A stretch of DNA of 64,000 nucleotides from Charina bottae. Its lineage: Eukaryota > Chordata > Lepidosauria > Squamata > Charinaidae. Within the stretch, counting starts at the first letter, position 1. Each line of letters begins with the position of its first letter. Location: contig JALMGJ010000002.1 in NCBI GenBank assembly GCA_023362775.1, positions 59,684,414-59,748,413 on the forward strand, read 5' to 3'. Both the position numbers and the translations under genes were made by a program. Of the stretch, positions 11,235-21,039 are shown piece after piece. The notes below the pieces were generated by a model. The model did no database searches. It saw only the letters and a list, made by a program, of their open reading frames with translations, and was not told the origin of the DNA.

Positions 11235-11855
11235 TATTTTAAATAACATCATTTTATGTGATGGAACATCTGTTATAAAATGCTGTTAATGTCAAAGGGC
11301 CTAGGATATACAAGTGTATTAAATGGTTTTCTTAAAAAAAATAGCTCAAACCTTAATGTTATTTTGCAAAACTGAAGTCAAAAGTCCTTCACTAGGAGCA
11401 ACTACTATTTCACTAACAATCTTTCCTGTTCTTTTTGGAGGGGGGGGAGTCCTCCTCTTTCTAAGTTATAGTTGCAAGGCTTCACTGTATTTTGGGAAGG
11501 GAGAGAGTTAGGGTTAGGAGTATTATCTGAATTAGGCAACAGCTGGTTCTGAAGGAAAGAACCAATTTTGCCCTGACTCCTTTTTCCTCCATCTTGGCCA
11601 GCCTGCTGGACTCTGCTCTTGACTCTTGCCTAGTGGGGAACCAGGCTAGCCTCAATCCTATGCCGTGGCAGCAAACGTGCCACAGGGGCCATGGCTATAG
11701 AGGCAGCTGGTAGGGACAAAGGCAGCAAAAGTGTGAAGGCAGCTCATAGAGATGGTGAGTTCTCTGCTTAGTCTGAACCTGCTGGCCTCTGCCTCTTTGG
11801 AGCATTTAACAAGTGGTTCAGAAGAACTTCACTCCAGCTAGATTATACCCCTGTC
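11235..11855. other. Intron sequence, no recognised feature
   Basis: Unique-looking sequence with an A run near 11333 and a G run near 11440. No coding or mobile feature is recognised. Confidence 0.45.
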
Positions 11856-11857
11856 CT

Positions 11858-11904
11858 AGGGATGGATGATGGATGGATGGATGGATGGATGGATGGATGG
11901 ATGG
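11858..11904 (+). repeat. (GATG)n microsatellite
   Basis: About eleven GATG units immediately preceding the Penelope-like segment. A degenerate GATG-type run also flanks the opposite Penelope-like copy near 12645-12705. Confidence 0.9.
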
Positions 11905-12338
11905 CACTCAGACAAAGCAGCCATCAACAGACACATAGAGGTAAACAACATTTACATTCCATTCATAAGAGACAATAGAAAAGCCAGAAGACCAGAACAC
12001 CTCTTTGCCAGCAATCAACAACAAGATATGCAAAGATTAACAGCAAGATTAGCAGCAGAGGAGCAATCAAACAACACAATAGACCCTAATCAAGGAACTA
12101 TTAACTCAATCAATCAACCAAGCAGCAAACAATAACCCAATCAAGGCACTACCAAGGAGAGTACAACACCCCCACCAACACAGGCAGGACAAGCCAGGGT
12201 ATATAAACAGAGAGCAAGTTCCACTCCCTTTTTGCACTGAAGATGTTGCCTAGCCTGGCAATGAAACGTCTGCAAGAAAACAACAAAGCTCAGAGAGCAC
12301 CATGGACTCCACAATTCAACCCTGAGGTACAAATATTC
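11905..12338 (+). mobile_element. Penelope-like element 3' end with terminal repeat (pLTR)
   Basis: A short coding-like stretch (AAINRHIEVNNIYIPFIRDN) resembles the region downstream of the GIY-YIG endonuclease in Penelope-like elements. It is followed by a terminal-repeat region with a TATATAAACAG box, a hammerhead-like motif (12235-12275), and the AAGAAAACAACAAAGCTCAG tail familiar from vertebrate Penelope-like repeats. The reverse transcriptase is absent. A second copy lies tail to tail at 12341-12664. Confidence 0.65.
12235..12275 (+). ncRNA. Hammerhead-like ribozyme motif (degenerate core)
   Basis: CTGAAGA, then a stem II candidate (TTGCC/GGCAA), then GAAACGTC. The canonical core is CUGAUGA...GAAA...GUC; the fifth core base is changed here (T to A), which would be expected to impair self-cleavage. 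Minimal hammerheads in Penelope-like terminal repeats are established. Confidence 0.55.
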
Positions 12339-12340
12339 TC

Positions 12341-12664
12341 TTCGATTGGTAGACATTTCATTACCCAGCTAAGTAACATCATCAGTGCAAGTGTGGAGTT
12401 TGCTCGCTATTTATATACAGTATCTTGCCCTGCCAGTGTTGGTGGGGGTGTGATTTCCTCCTTAATGGTTCCTTAATTAGGGTATTGTTTTCTGCTTGAT
12501 TGTTTGCCTGGTCTTAATCCCTGCTTATCTGGGTGTAGGCTGCTGGAGAGGATGTGTTCTCGTCTTTTTGTTTCCTTCTTAGCTTTTTTATTGTCTCTTT
12601 TGAATGGCGTGTAAATATGGTTTATTTCTATGTGTCTATTGATGGCTGATGTCTATGGATGGAA
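12341..12664 (-). mobile_element. Penelope-like element 3' end, inverted copy
   Basis: The minus strand repeats the layout of 11905-12338: the coding-like CATCAATAGACACATAGAAA segment, the CACACCCCCACCAACACTGG block, TATATAAATAG and a hammerhead-like motif (12348-12390). The two copies differ at many bases, so they are not a recent hairpin product. Confidence 0.62.
12348..12390 (-). ncRNA. Hammerhead-like ribozyme motif (canonical CTGATGA)
   Basis: On the minus strand CTGATGA is followed by the stem II candidate TTACT/GGTAA (one G-T pair), then GAAATGTC. The first core box is canonical; the second has an extra T in place of C before GTC. Activity is inferred only. Confidence 0.55.
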
Positions 12665-13061
12665 GTCTATGGATGTCTATGGATTCATAGATGGATGTGT
12701 ATGTGTCAGCCATAGCCCACATCATATAAGTGTCCTCTCACTCATTTTATACTTTCAACGTAATGGAGTTGACAGTGTTAAGTATTATTTGATGTATCCA
12801 GTAAACGTGAAGAAGAATCTTTGGTTGAGCAAGTCTCCTCTTAAGTGATAAGATACTCTATAAACTTAATATTTAAAGCCCTTAGCCATGGATTTGTTAA
12901 AATTGATATTTTAACTCTTTATTCCAGCACTCTTCCAAATAACTAATATACAACAAGTATTAGTGGTAACATTTAATTGTTTATTTAAAAAACATTCTAG
13001 AAATTTAGAGTCATCTGAAATACATTTCAAAAGTGAGAGTAACTCAGGGGTTTTAGATGCT
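12665..13061. other. Intron sequence, no recognised feature
   Basis: After a degenerate GATG-type run ending near 12705, AT-rich DNA without recognisable coding or repeat signature. Confidence 0.4.
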
Positions 13062-13309
13062 GATGGAGTGAGCGCCCGCACTAGCCCCAGCTCTTGCCAA
13101 CCTAGCAATTCGAAAGCATGCAAATGCAAGTAGATGAATAGGTACCACTTCGGTGGGTAAGTAACAGCATTCCGTGTGCGTCATGCAGCCACATGACTGT
13201 GGAAGCGTCTTCGGATAACGCTGGCTCTTCGGCTAATAAACGGAGATGAGCACCAGCCCCTAGAGTCAGACACGACTGCACAAATGTTTTGGGGGAACCT
13301 TTACCTTTA
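13062..13309 (+). repeat. Sauria-type SINE, head-truncated
   Basis: Matches the 17592 copy from GGAGTGAGCGCCCGCACTAG through AGTCAGACACGACTGCACAA to the GGGGGAACCTTTACCTTTA tail. The tRNA A and B boxes are missing. Confidence 0.88.
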
Positions 13310-13785
13310 ATGCATCTGCAAAATACTGTGAAACAATATTATTTCATTGAATATCCTGCCATTTCTAGATCCAACTTCAAAAGAACCTAAAAAACTTAAA
13401 ATATTGAAGCAGTCCAGAAAATATGTAATGTTCTCAAAATATAATAATTTCATGTCTTCATGACTGATTATTGATGAACAGTTATATTTTACTTTAATAT
13501 TTATATGTTAGGCTTAATGGATTTTCTAATGTGCTACAACAAATAGATTTCTTAACATCTTTTGAGCTTTGCCAGCCCCTACTAAATTTTTAAAAATAAA
13601 TTCAGCTTGCAGTGTGTGATTTGCATAGCCAATAGATTATCAGTACAGCAAATTAAACAAGGTATTTATAATATAAATGCACCCAATTATCTTGTAATGA
13701 TTTAAACTCCTGAGTAGTTTGTTTTAGTTTTTCTATCAGTGCGTTCGCTGCTAGTTCACTGGATAACATTATTATTATATCCAGT
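13310..13785. other. Intron sequence, no recognised feature
   Basis: AT-rich, unique-looking DNA; nothing is recognised. Confidence 0.45.
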
Positions 13786-14129
13786 CCCATGGCACTGAGA
13801 GCGAGAGCTGGAGTGCCGGGGCACTCGCCACCACCCCATGGTTGCCTGGTTTATGTTTGTTGACGTATGGTTGGATGGAGGGACCCCTAACCAGGGTACC
13901 TGGAGGGTCAGGATTGGGGGGAAATGGGAGCTCCGGGGCATTTAGGGCAGGTTACTCTATTCAGGTGGTGACAGGTCAGGGGTGTCATGGCAGGAGTCGG
14001 ATGGCAGGCCATCGTCAGAGAAGACACCCCCAATGTTTGGTACCGGTTGCGTGTTCCGGCCCTCTGTACTCAGACCTGGGCCCTGGACAGCAGACCCATC
14101 GAGGCCCTGGCTTTTGGCTGCTGCTTTTG

Positions 14130-14790
14130 AATGCCAGGTTGGTCAACAACAAGGCCCCCCTTATACATGAGTTGATCATCAAGAAGGGGGCAGACCTGGG
14201 GTATATTACCAAGACCTGGCTGGGCCCTGAAGGGGGGATGCCCCATTCGGAAATGTGCCCAGCCGGGTTTACGGTATGTCACCAGCCAAGACCCCAGGGC
14301 AGGGGAGGAAGGGTAGCTGTTGTCATCCGGGAGTCTCTAGTGGCCTTCAAGGGCACTGCTCCACAAGTGGCTGGTTGTGAGACCGTTTTTCAAGTTGGGT
14401 TCCCGAGAACAGTTGGGAGTGTTGCTACTGTACCAGCCTCCCTGCTGCATAGCAACCTCCCTGCCTGAGCTGCTGGAGGCCGTCTCGAGGTTGGCAGTGG
14501 AGTTTCCCAGACTTATGGTTCTGGGGGACTTCAACCTGTCATCCCTGGGACATGCCACGGAAGTGGCTTGGGAGTTAATGGCCACCATGGCGGCCATGGG
14601 CCTGTCCCAGATTATTTGGGACCCAACTCGAGACAGTGGCCTCACACCAGACTCAGTTATGTTGTCAGAGCAGTGGCAATGTGATCTGAAGGGAGAGTTA
14701 CAATTGTCCCCTTTGTCATGGTCAGATCATGCCCTGGTGACCTTGAGATTCTCCTATGCTGCCCCCCTCTGCAGGGAGACAGGACCCATT
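14130..14790 (+). pseudogene. LINE endonuclease (APE-type) remnant
   Basis: Translation in shifting frames gives LLLLNARLVNNKAPLIHELI, GADLGYITKTWLGPE (the catalytic Glu position appears as Lys in ITKTWL), RLMVLGDFNLSSLGH with the GDFN box, and PLSWSDHALV with the terminal SDH motif. These are the blocks of the apurinic-type endonuclease that nicks target DNA during target-primed reverse transcription. At least one frameshift lies near 14370. Confidence 0.8.
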
Positions 14791-15243
14791 TGATTGGTCC
14801 GCCCCGGGCAACTGATGGACCTGATAGGGTTTCAGAGGGACCTGGGGGTTATACCCGAGGATCTGCTGCATGGTCCAGCAGAGGCCCTGGCCGCTGCCTG
14901 GAATAGGGAGATGGCAGGGGCCTTGCCTGTGTGACCTCTCTTGTCCGATCGAACCCAGCACTCACCATGGTTCACGGAGGAGTTGAGGGTTCTGAAGAGG
15001 ATTAATAGACATCTAGAGCACCGCTGGAGAAAGACAAGGTCCTAACCTGACCGAACACAAGCTAGAGCCGCTGTTAAGGCCTACCTTGTGGCGGTAATAG
15101 CAGCGAAACATCAATATTTCTCCGCTCTTATTGCATCCACAGAATGCCACCCAACGGCCCTCTTTAAGATCACCTGATCCCTTCTGGGGAAGGGGGTTTC
15201 AGAAACCCACCTACAGGGCCATGCTGAGGAGTTTTCTGGGCTT

Positions 15244-15411
15244 CAGGATTTATTTATTTATTTATTTATTTATTTATTGTTTGATTTATATCACCGCCCA
15301 TCTCCCCCCACAAGGGGACTCTGGGCGGATACCGCCCAGAGTCCCCTTTGGGGGAGATGCAGCGGTAATAGAAATTGAAAGAACAAATAAATAAATAAAT
15401 AAATAAAATCA
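15244..15411. repeat. Head-to-head pair of LINE tails (palindrome)
   Basis: (TTTA)n, then the antisense tail CCGCCCATCTCCCC, then GGGCGGATACCGCCC at the centre, then the sense tail ending (AAAT)n. The two roughly 75-bp arms are inverted repeats. The pair interrupts the LINE between its endonuclease and RT regions. Confidence 0.8.
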
Positions 15412-15659
15412 CTCATATTTGTTCCAAGTTGGATGCCAAGTGTGTATCAGGGTCTGGGGAGATGCCTGGGGAGCGGACTTACCCGGTTATCTGGGAACTG
15501 TTAGATCCTGTTGGGCTCAAGGAAGCGGACAGGGTTCTCAGGTCTGTAAATGCCACCACTTGTCAATTAGATCCCTGTCCCTCCTGGCTGGTGAAGGCAG
15601 CTTGGGAGGTGACGTGTGGGTGGGTCCAAGCAATGGTGAATTCATCCTTGGGGGAGGGA

Positions 15660-16775
15660 GTGTTCCTGGCTTCCTTTAAAGAGGCGCTGATGCACCCCCT
15701 CCTCAAGAAACCATCACTGGATCCCACCATCCTGGACAATTTTTGTCCAGTCTCCCACCTCCCCTTTTTAGGGAAGGTGGTTGAGAAAGTTGTGGCATTG
15801 CAGCTCCAGAGGATCCTGGGTGAAATGGATTATCTGGATCCTTTTCAGTCGGGTTTCAGGCCCGGATATGGGATGGAAACAGCTTTGGTCGCACTTATGG
15901 ATGATCTCTGTTGGGAGCTGGATGGGGGTAGTGCATCCATCCTTGCTCTTCTTGACCTCTGAGCAGCTTTCGATACCATTGACCATGGTATCCTTTTGGG
16001 TCGACTCAGGGAGTTGGGGGTGGGTGGCGTGGTTTTGCGCTGGTTCACTTCCTTCCTCCAGGGCAATTCCCAATCGGTGTTGATAGCGAACGAGAGATCT
16101 GGCCCGTGGCCCCTCCTTTGTGGGGTGCCACAGGTTTCGGTACTCTCTCCACTCCTCTTTAATATCTACATGAAACTGCTGGGTGAGATCATCTGTCACC
16201 ATGGGATGAGGTATCATCAATATGCTGATGATACTCAATTATACATCTCCATCCTGGGTTACTTAAGTGATGCTGTGACCACCCTCTCTCGGTGCCTGGA
16301 GGCTGTAGGGATCTGGATGGGGAACAACAGGCTTCAGCTGAACCCTGGTAAGACAGAGTGGCTGTGGGTTAGGGGCTCCTGGGCATCCGGGAATTTACCA
16401 TCTTTGGCTATGGATGGGGTTGCACTGCCCCAGACAGATCCGGTGGAGAACCTGGGGGTTCTCCTGGACTCACGACTCCTGCTCAAAGAGCAGGTGGCAG
16501 CTGTGGCCAGGAGAGCCTTTGCACAGCTTCATGTTGTGCGCCAGCTACGCCCCTTCCTGGATCGAGAGTCCCTCCGGTCAGTCACTCATGCCCTAGTCAT
16601 CTCCCGTATAGACTATTGCAACACGCTCTACATGGGGCTACCCTTGAAGATTATCTGGAAGCTACAGGTGGTTCAGAATACGGCTACGCAAGCAGTCTTA
16701 GGAGCCCGAAGGAGGGCACATATAACACTGGTGCTGCGTGAGCTGAATTGGGTGCCAGTTTGCTTCCGGGTCTAA
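15660..16775 (+). pseudogene. LINE reverse transcriptase remnant
   Basis: RT blocks occur in order: LKKPSLDPTILDNFCPVSHL, QSGFRPGYGMETALVALMDD, a stop at 15960 in place of the usual Ser, AFDTIDHGIL in a second frame, LCGVPQVSVLSPLLFNIYMK, then the catalytic YHQYADDTQLYIS near 16212. Beyond it comes LNPGKTEWLWV and the C-terminal LLDSRLLLKEQVAAVARRAF. The catalytic YADD is intact, but the frame is broken. Confidence 0.85.
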
Positions 16776-17591
16776 TTCAAGGTGTTGGTTATCACCTTTA
16801 AAGCCCTTCATGGCATGGGTCCAGGTTACCTGAGGGACCGCCTCACCCCTGTTACATCGACCCGTCCCACCCGGTCAGGCAGAGTGGGCATGTTACGGAC
16901 CCTGTCCATGAGGGATTGCTGATTGGCAGGGTCCAGCAGGAGGGCCTTCTCTGCCGTGGCACCTGCCCTTTGGAATAAGTTACCCCCATAGGTAAGGCAG
17001 GCCCCCACTCTCCCGGCCTTCCAGAAGTTGGTTAAGACCTGGTTGTGCCACCTTGCTTGGGGTGGGAGGGGGATAGCCAACCATGGGGGTGGCTGGCACC
17101 TTGATGGGGCCAATGATAAGATCCTTATTCGCCATTTTGAATTTATATTTTATATCTTGCACTGTTATATTTATATTTATAGATATTTATATTTATACTG
17201 CATTGTTTTAGTGATATGTTATTCTTTTATTTTAATTGTCTGTAAACCGCCCAGAGTCACTGTAATACGAGATGGGTGGTAAAGAAATAGGACAAATAAA
17301 TAAATAAATTTAATGGCAGAAGCAAAATTTCTACACATTTTCTGGTATGATTTCACAGGAACTTGTGCATCTACATTGTTTTCAAAACCAGCACTGCATC
17401 ATATTTGCTTTACTGCTTTAGAATTTTACCATGTCACAATAACTTCTGACATTGTACACAAAGAGTTTGGCAAAATACAAATATGAGTAATAGTCTTGAG
17501 TATTCTGTGTAAGTTAAGAATTGCCCAAAATAAGATACATCAAACAATCAAACTAATTAGGACTCAATTAGCTTTATAATTTATATATACT

Positions 17592-17921
17592 GTAGCTTGG
17601 TGGCTCAGCGGGTAGGACGCCAGGCTTGTCCATCGGAAGATCACAAGTTCGGAGGTTTGAATCCCTAGTTGCGTGATGGAGTGATCTCCCGCACTCGCCC
17701 CAGCTCTTGCCAACCTAGCAATTCGAAAGCATGCAAATGCAAGTAGATAAATAGGTACCGCTTCCGTGGGATGGTAACAGCGTTCCACGTGCGTCATGCC
17801 GGCCACATGACCGTGGAAGTGTCTTCAGACAGCGCTGGCTCTTCGGCTAACAAACGGAGATGAGCACCAGCCCCTAGAGTCGGACACAACTGCACAAATG
17901 TGCGGGGGGGACCTTTACCTT
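17592..17921 (+). repeat. Sauria-type SINE, full length
   Basis: tRNA-derived head with A box (TGGCTCAGCGGGT) and B box (GGTTTGAATCC), followed by the family body, the BovB-like AGTCGGACACAACTG segment and the GGGACCTTTACCTTTT tail. TTAGCTTTATAA occurs on both sides (about 17567-17578 and 17924-17935), a candidate target duplication. The head is a retroposed tRNA relative, not a tRNA gene. Confidence 0.9.
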
Positions 17922-18004
17922 TTTAGCTTTATAAAAGGAGTCTGTTATTTTACAGACATAATTATTAATTGAATCAGTTATTCAATTATTTTCTTTTGTC
18001 ATAG

Positions 18005-18006
<2 letters not shown>

Positions 18007-18046
<40 letters not shown>
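18007..18046 (+). repeat. (GT)n microsatellite
   Basis: About 20 GT units. Confidence 0.95.
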
Positions 18047-18048
<2 letters not shown>

Positions 18049-19580
18049 TGGCTTCTGCAAGATATATATCCAGCAGTGTCTGAATGGGAGGACAAAGGGG
18101 AGTCAGACTGATGAAAGCAGTGTCATGATATAAGTCTCATCTCTTTTCTCTGTAAATTAGAATATATAGACACCCAAAAGGGGCAAAGCTTGTAGCACAA
18201 TACTACAACCTGTGGATCTTGTGGATACAGACACACATAAACACACACATACATACACACATGAATACATATAAATGTATTACATATTTTTTGAGGAGGA
18301 CCAATCTGCAGGATTTGTTTCATCTGAAGTCTACAACCCTAGGTTGACATGGTGGTTTGGTCTTCTTGATGGGAGGAAGAAGTAGGCTTAAATTCAGAGT
18401 TGTCTTCATTTTGCATAAATATGGTATTTTATTCCTAGAAGGCCACCTTCTGTAAGTACACTTGTTTATTAAAGTGGTATTGTTAATATAGAGGAATTGC
18501 TATAGAATGCAGAATGGGATAGAAATTATAAATAAACATTTTAATAAATATTAAATAGATTACAACCAGTTGCTAATCTTGAAAACATCTTAATTATAAT
18601 AAATAAATAAATAAATAAGTAAATAAATAAATAAATAAATAAATAAAGGTAGCAAAGAGCTGAAATGCTTGGGACACAAGAAATGAAAAGAATATAATCA
18701 TCTACAGAATCCATGTTTACATTTGAGAAATAGACTTTGGGAAGGCTATTTTTGACCAAATATGATGTGCCTATACGGCATGAAAAATAAGGAAAATTCC
18801 AAAATGCTTTTTTAAGAATACACCAGCTAGTTCCAACAAGCACATTTTATATGTTAAAAGGAACATTTGTATTAGTTTAAGAATCCCAGACAGTTCTAAG
18901 AAATTTTGATAGTTTATGTGGTGTTGTCTATTTGAGAAACCATTTATTTCCCTATTGCCATGCACATGTCCTCCATACTGCCAAACATCTTGTTATAAGT
19001 TCTAATCATATTTTTTGTTACTCACCAAACTGGCCCAAAGCCATTTCATGCTGCATTGTAAGAGTCCGTTTACTCAATTGTTATAAATTGCCTATGAGAC
19101 CACAACTGATTGTCACTTTCAGAGCAATTAGCAGGTGAAGCCTTATCGCAAGAAATCTGCCAAGTTTGAAACAGATACAAATAGTACACAGGCATCCCTA
19201 AAGAACTCAGACTGCATATTTTGCATTTATATTTAGATTATTGTTCCATTCAGTCTTTCTTTATCTCAAACATTTCTGGATTTCTTGTGTATAGAATAAT
19301 ATACCACCATTATTTTACTGCCAGAATTCATATGATACATATGATAGCTGCTGTCTAGAAAAACTGTAAGTAGGATCATAGTCCAATAATTTAAATAATT
19401 TAAAATGTCAACTGTTGGGGAGTGGGGGGAATCGAGGAAGTGTGAAATCTAGCATCAAATAAAGAGAAGCTTATTCATAAATGGGTCTGTTGTCCCAATT
19501 TAGAATCAAGGCTTATCTGCTAATTTTCTTTTGTCTCCATTCACACACCACCCTCTACTTGGAACTATCAGTTGTCCACC
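18047..19580. other. Intron sequence with an (AAAT)n run
   Basis: Unique-looking DNA apart from an (AAAT)n microsatellite at about 18598-18648 with one AAGT unit. No coding evidence. Confidence 0.5.
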
Positions 19581-19588
19581 CTCTGGGG

Positions 19589-19826
19589 CAGGGGTGGGCA
19601 ATGTCAGGCCCGCAGGCCATATAAGGCCCACGGGGCTCCCGCCCACAAACTCCGCCCCTTCCACGTGATTGGCTCCTACCGGCAAACCTCGCCCCCAGTG
19701 CTTGTGACTGGCTCCCGCCTGCAAACTCCGGCCCCTGGTCCGTGGAAATCCCAGAAACCCCGTCCCCCAGTCCCCGGTTATAAATATCCAAATGGCCCTT
19801 GGCAGAAAATAGGTTCCCCACCCCTG
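19589..19826. mobile_element. hAT MITE, CAGGGGTGGG termini
   Basis: 238-bp element. The left end is CAGGGGTGGGCAA and the right end is the reverse complement of CAGGGGTGGGGAA. It is flanked by the perfect 8-bp duplication CTCTGGGG (19581-19588 and 19827-19834), the hAT signature length. GC-rich, with repeated GCCCGC-like and GATTGGCTCC motifs. Open frames inside are not credible genes. Confidence 0.9.
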
Positions 19827-19984
19827 CTCTGGGGAATATCTGATCAGAGGGACTAATGACCTGCCCACTGACTGAAGACTGTCAGTTGCATGCCTTCTGG
19901 GTATATTTTGACCAACAAAGAAGTGGTAGTCGTCTGCCTGAAAAATGGAGATTGCTAATTCTAATTCAGAGTCTACCACAGTAG

Positions 19985-20034
19985 AGATGGGCGGGGATAA
20001 ATCCAAATAATAAATAAATAAATAAATTAATAAA
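19985..20034 (+). repeat. CR1/L2-type LINE 3' tail
   Basis: GAGATGGGCGGGGATAAATC followed by (AAAT)n; an extremely truncated tail like that at 4425. Confidence 0.65.
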
Positions 20035-20240
20035 TAATTGCCTGCCTTTGGAATTACTGCTACCACTGAGGGACTGGTATTTTTCTGCCTACTGAAAGGG
20101 AACTTCCTGCACTCTACAATTACTTCCTACCCACACACACTCCATTCCATTAGATTGCCCCCATATGTTCTTGACTAAGCTGTGTGCATGAGGCTTAAGA
20201 ATCGGGCCAGGTTTCATTCTTCTTTGGTCTTTACCTAGCT

Positions 20241-20461
20241 CTGCGGTTCCCAAACTGTGTGCCACAGTGCCCTAGAGTGTCACAGTGAACTCACAGGGGT
20301 GCCACAGGATATTTTACTACTTAATAAACAGAACTGTTATTGAGCTTGCTGCGGTGCCCCGGGGTATCGCAGCACATCATTTGGGAAGCACAAGGAGCAC
20401 TGTGAAAAAAATTAGTGAAATGGTAAGGGTGCCATGAATTGAGAAAGTTTGGGAACTTCTG
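20241..20461. mobile_element. hAT MITE with GTTCCCAAACT-type termini
   Basis: Ends CTGCGGTTCCCAAACTGTG and, on the opposite strand, CAGAAGTTCCCAAACTTTC. Flanked by the perfect 8-bp duplication ACCTAGCT (20233-20240 and 20462-20469). 221 bp, non-coding. Confidence 0.87.
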
Positions 20462-20469
20462 ACCTAGCT

Positions 20470-21039
20470 GGATAAGATATTACAATACTGAGCATTTGAA
20501 GTTGGATTCGTTCATTGAGAATGAATGAAAATTGAGATTGAAGGGAAAGGGGAGGGGAAGAGGGTAACAGGGCAAGAGGGTAGTGGCTTAAGGTCTTCCC
20601 AATATAGGTTGATGTTAAATTCTCACCATCTTGCAAAGTCACTTTGATCTCTCAGTGGTAGAGATCAGGTAGAGGAGGAGTGATTGGGGAAAGCAGGAAT
20701 CAATGGGATGATTCAGGAGGCAAAGTACGGAATAATCATTCTCATTCTGAGTTCATCTCTCCTTTGTAAAATTTAGGATGCAACACCAGATCTCATTTGT
20801 CAATCCATTCCTCTCATTGATTCTACACTTCTCCATACAGTAGCTTAATTGCTTCTTTAAAACATCATCTTTTTCTATCTGCACAAGCATTTTTCCTAGC
20901 AACAGTTTGTGGTCATCTCCTTGTTTCTTTCCATTCTTAGACATTTTAGCTAGTGGTGGTTAGCTGGCATCTTGTAACATACCTGCAAAGAAGACACAAG
21001 GGGCTAAGGCAGATCAGGGATCCTATATACATTTGCCAA
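20470..21039. other. Intron sequence, no recognised feature
   Basis: No repeat or coding signature recognised. Confidence 0.45.

Larger units (their letters stand above)
13790..17312 (+). mobile_element. CR1/L2-clade LINE, long but disabled
   Basis: Carries endonuclease (about 14130-14790) and reverse transcriptase (about 15660-16775) regions in order. The 3' UTR ends in GTAAACCGCCCAGAGTCACT and an (AAAT)n microsatellite at about 17297-17312. Frames are broken by indels and stops, for example the TGA at 15960 just before the AAFDTIDHG block. A head-to-head LINE-tail insertion sits at 15244-15411. The clade (CR1 versus L2) is not resolved: the YADDTQLY box favours L2-like, while the tail is of the type usually called CR1/L3 in squamates. 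The 5' boundary is approximate. Confidence 0.85.

Noticed and set aside
17592..17665. tRNA gene
   Set aside because: A and B boxes are present, but the cloverleaf is degenerate and continuous with a SINE body and tail.
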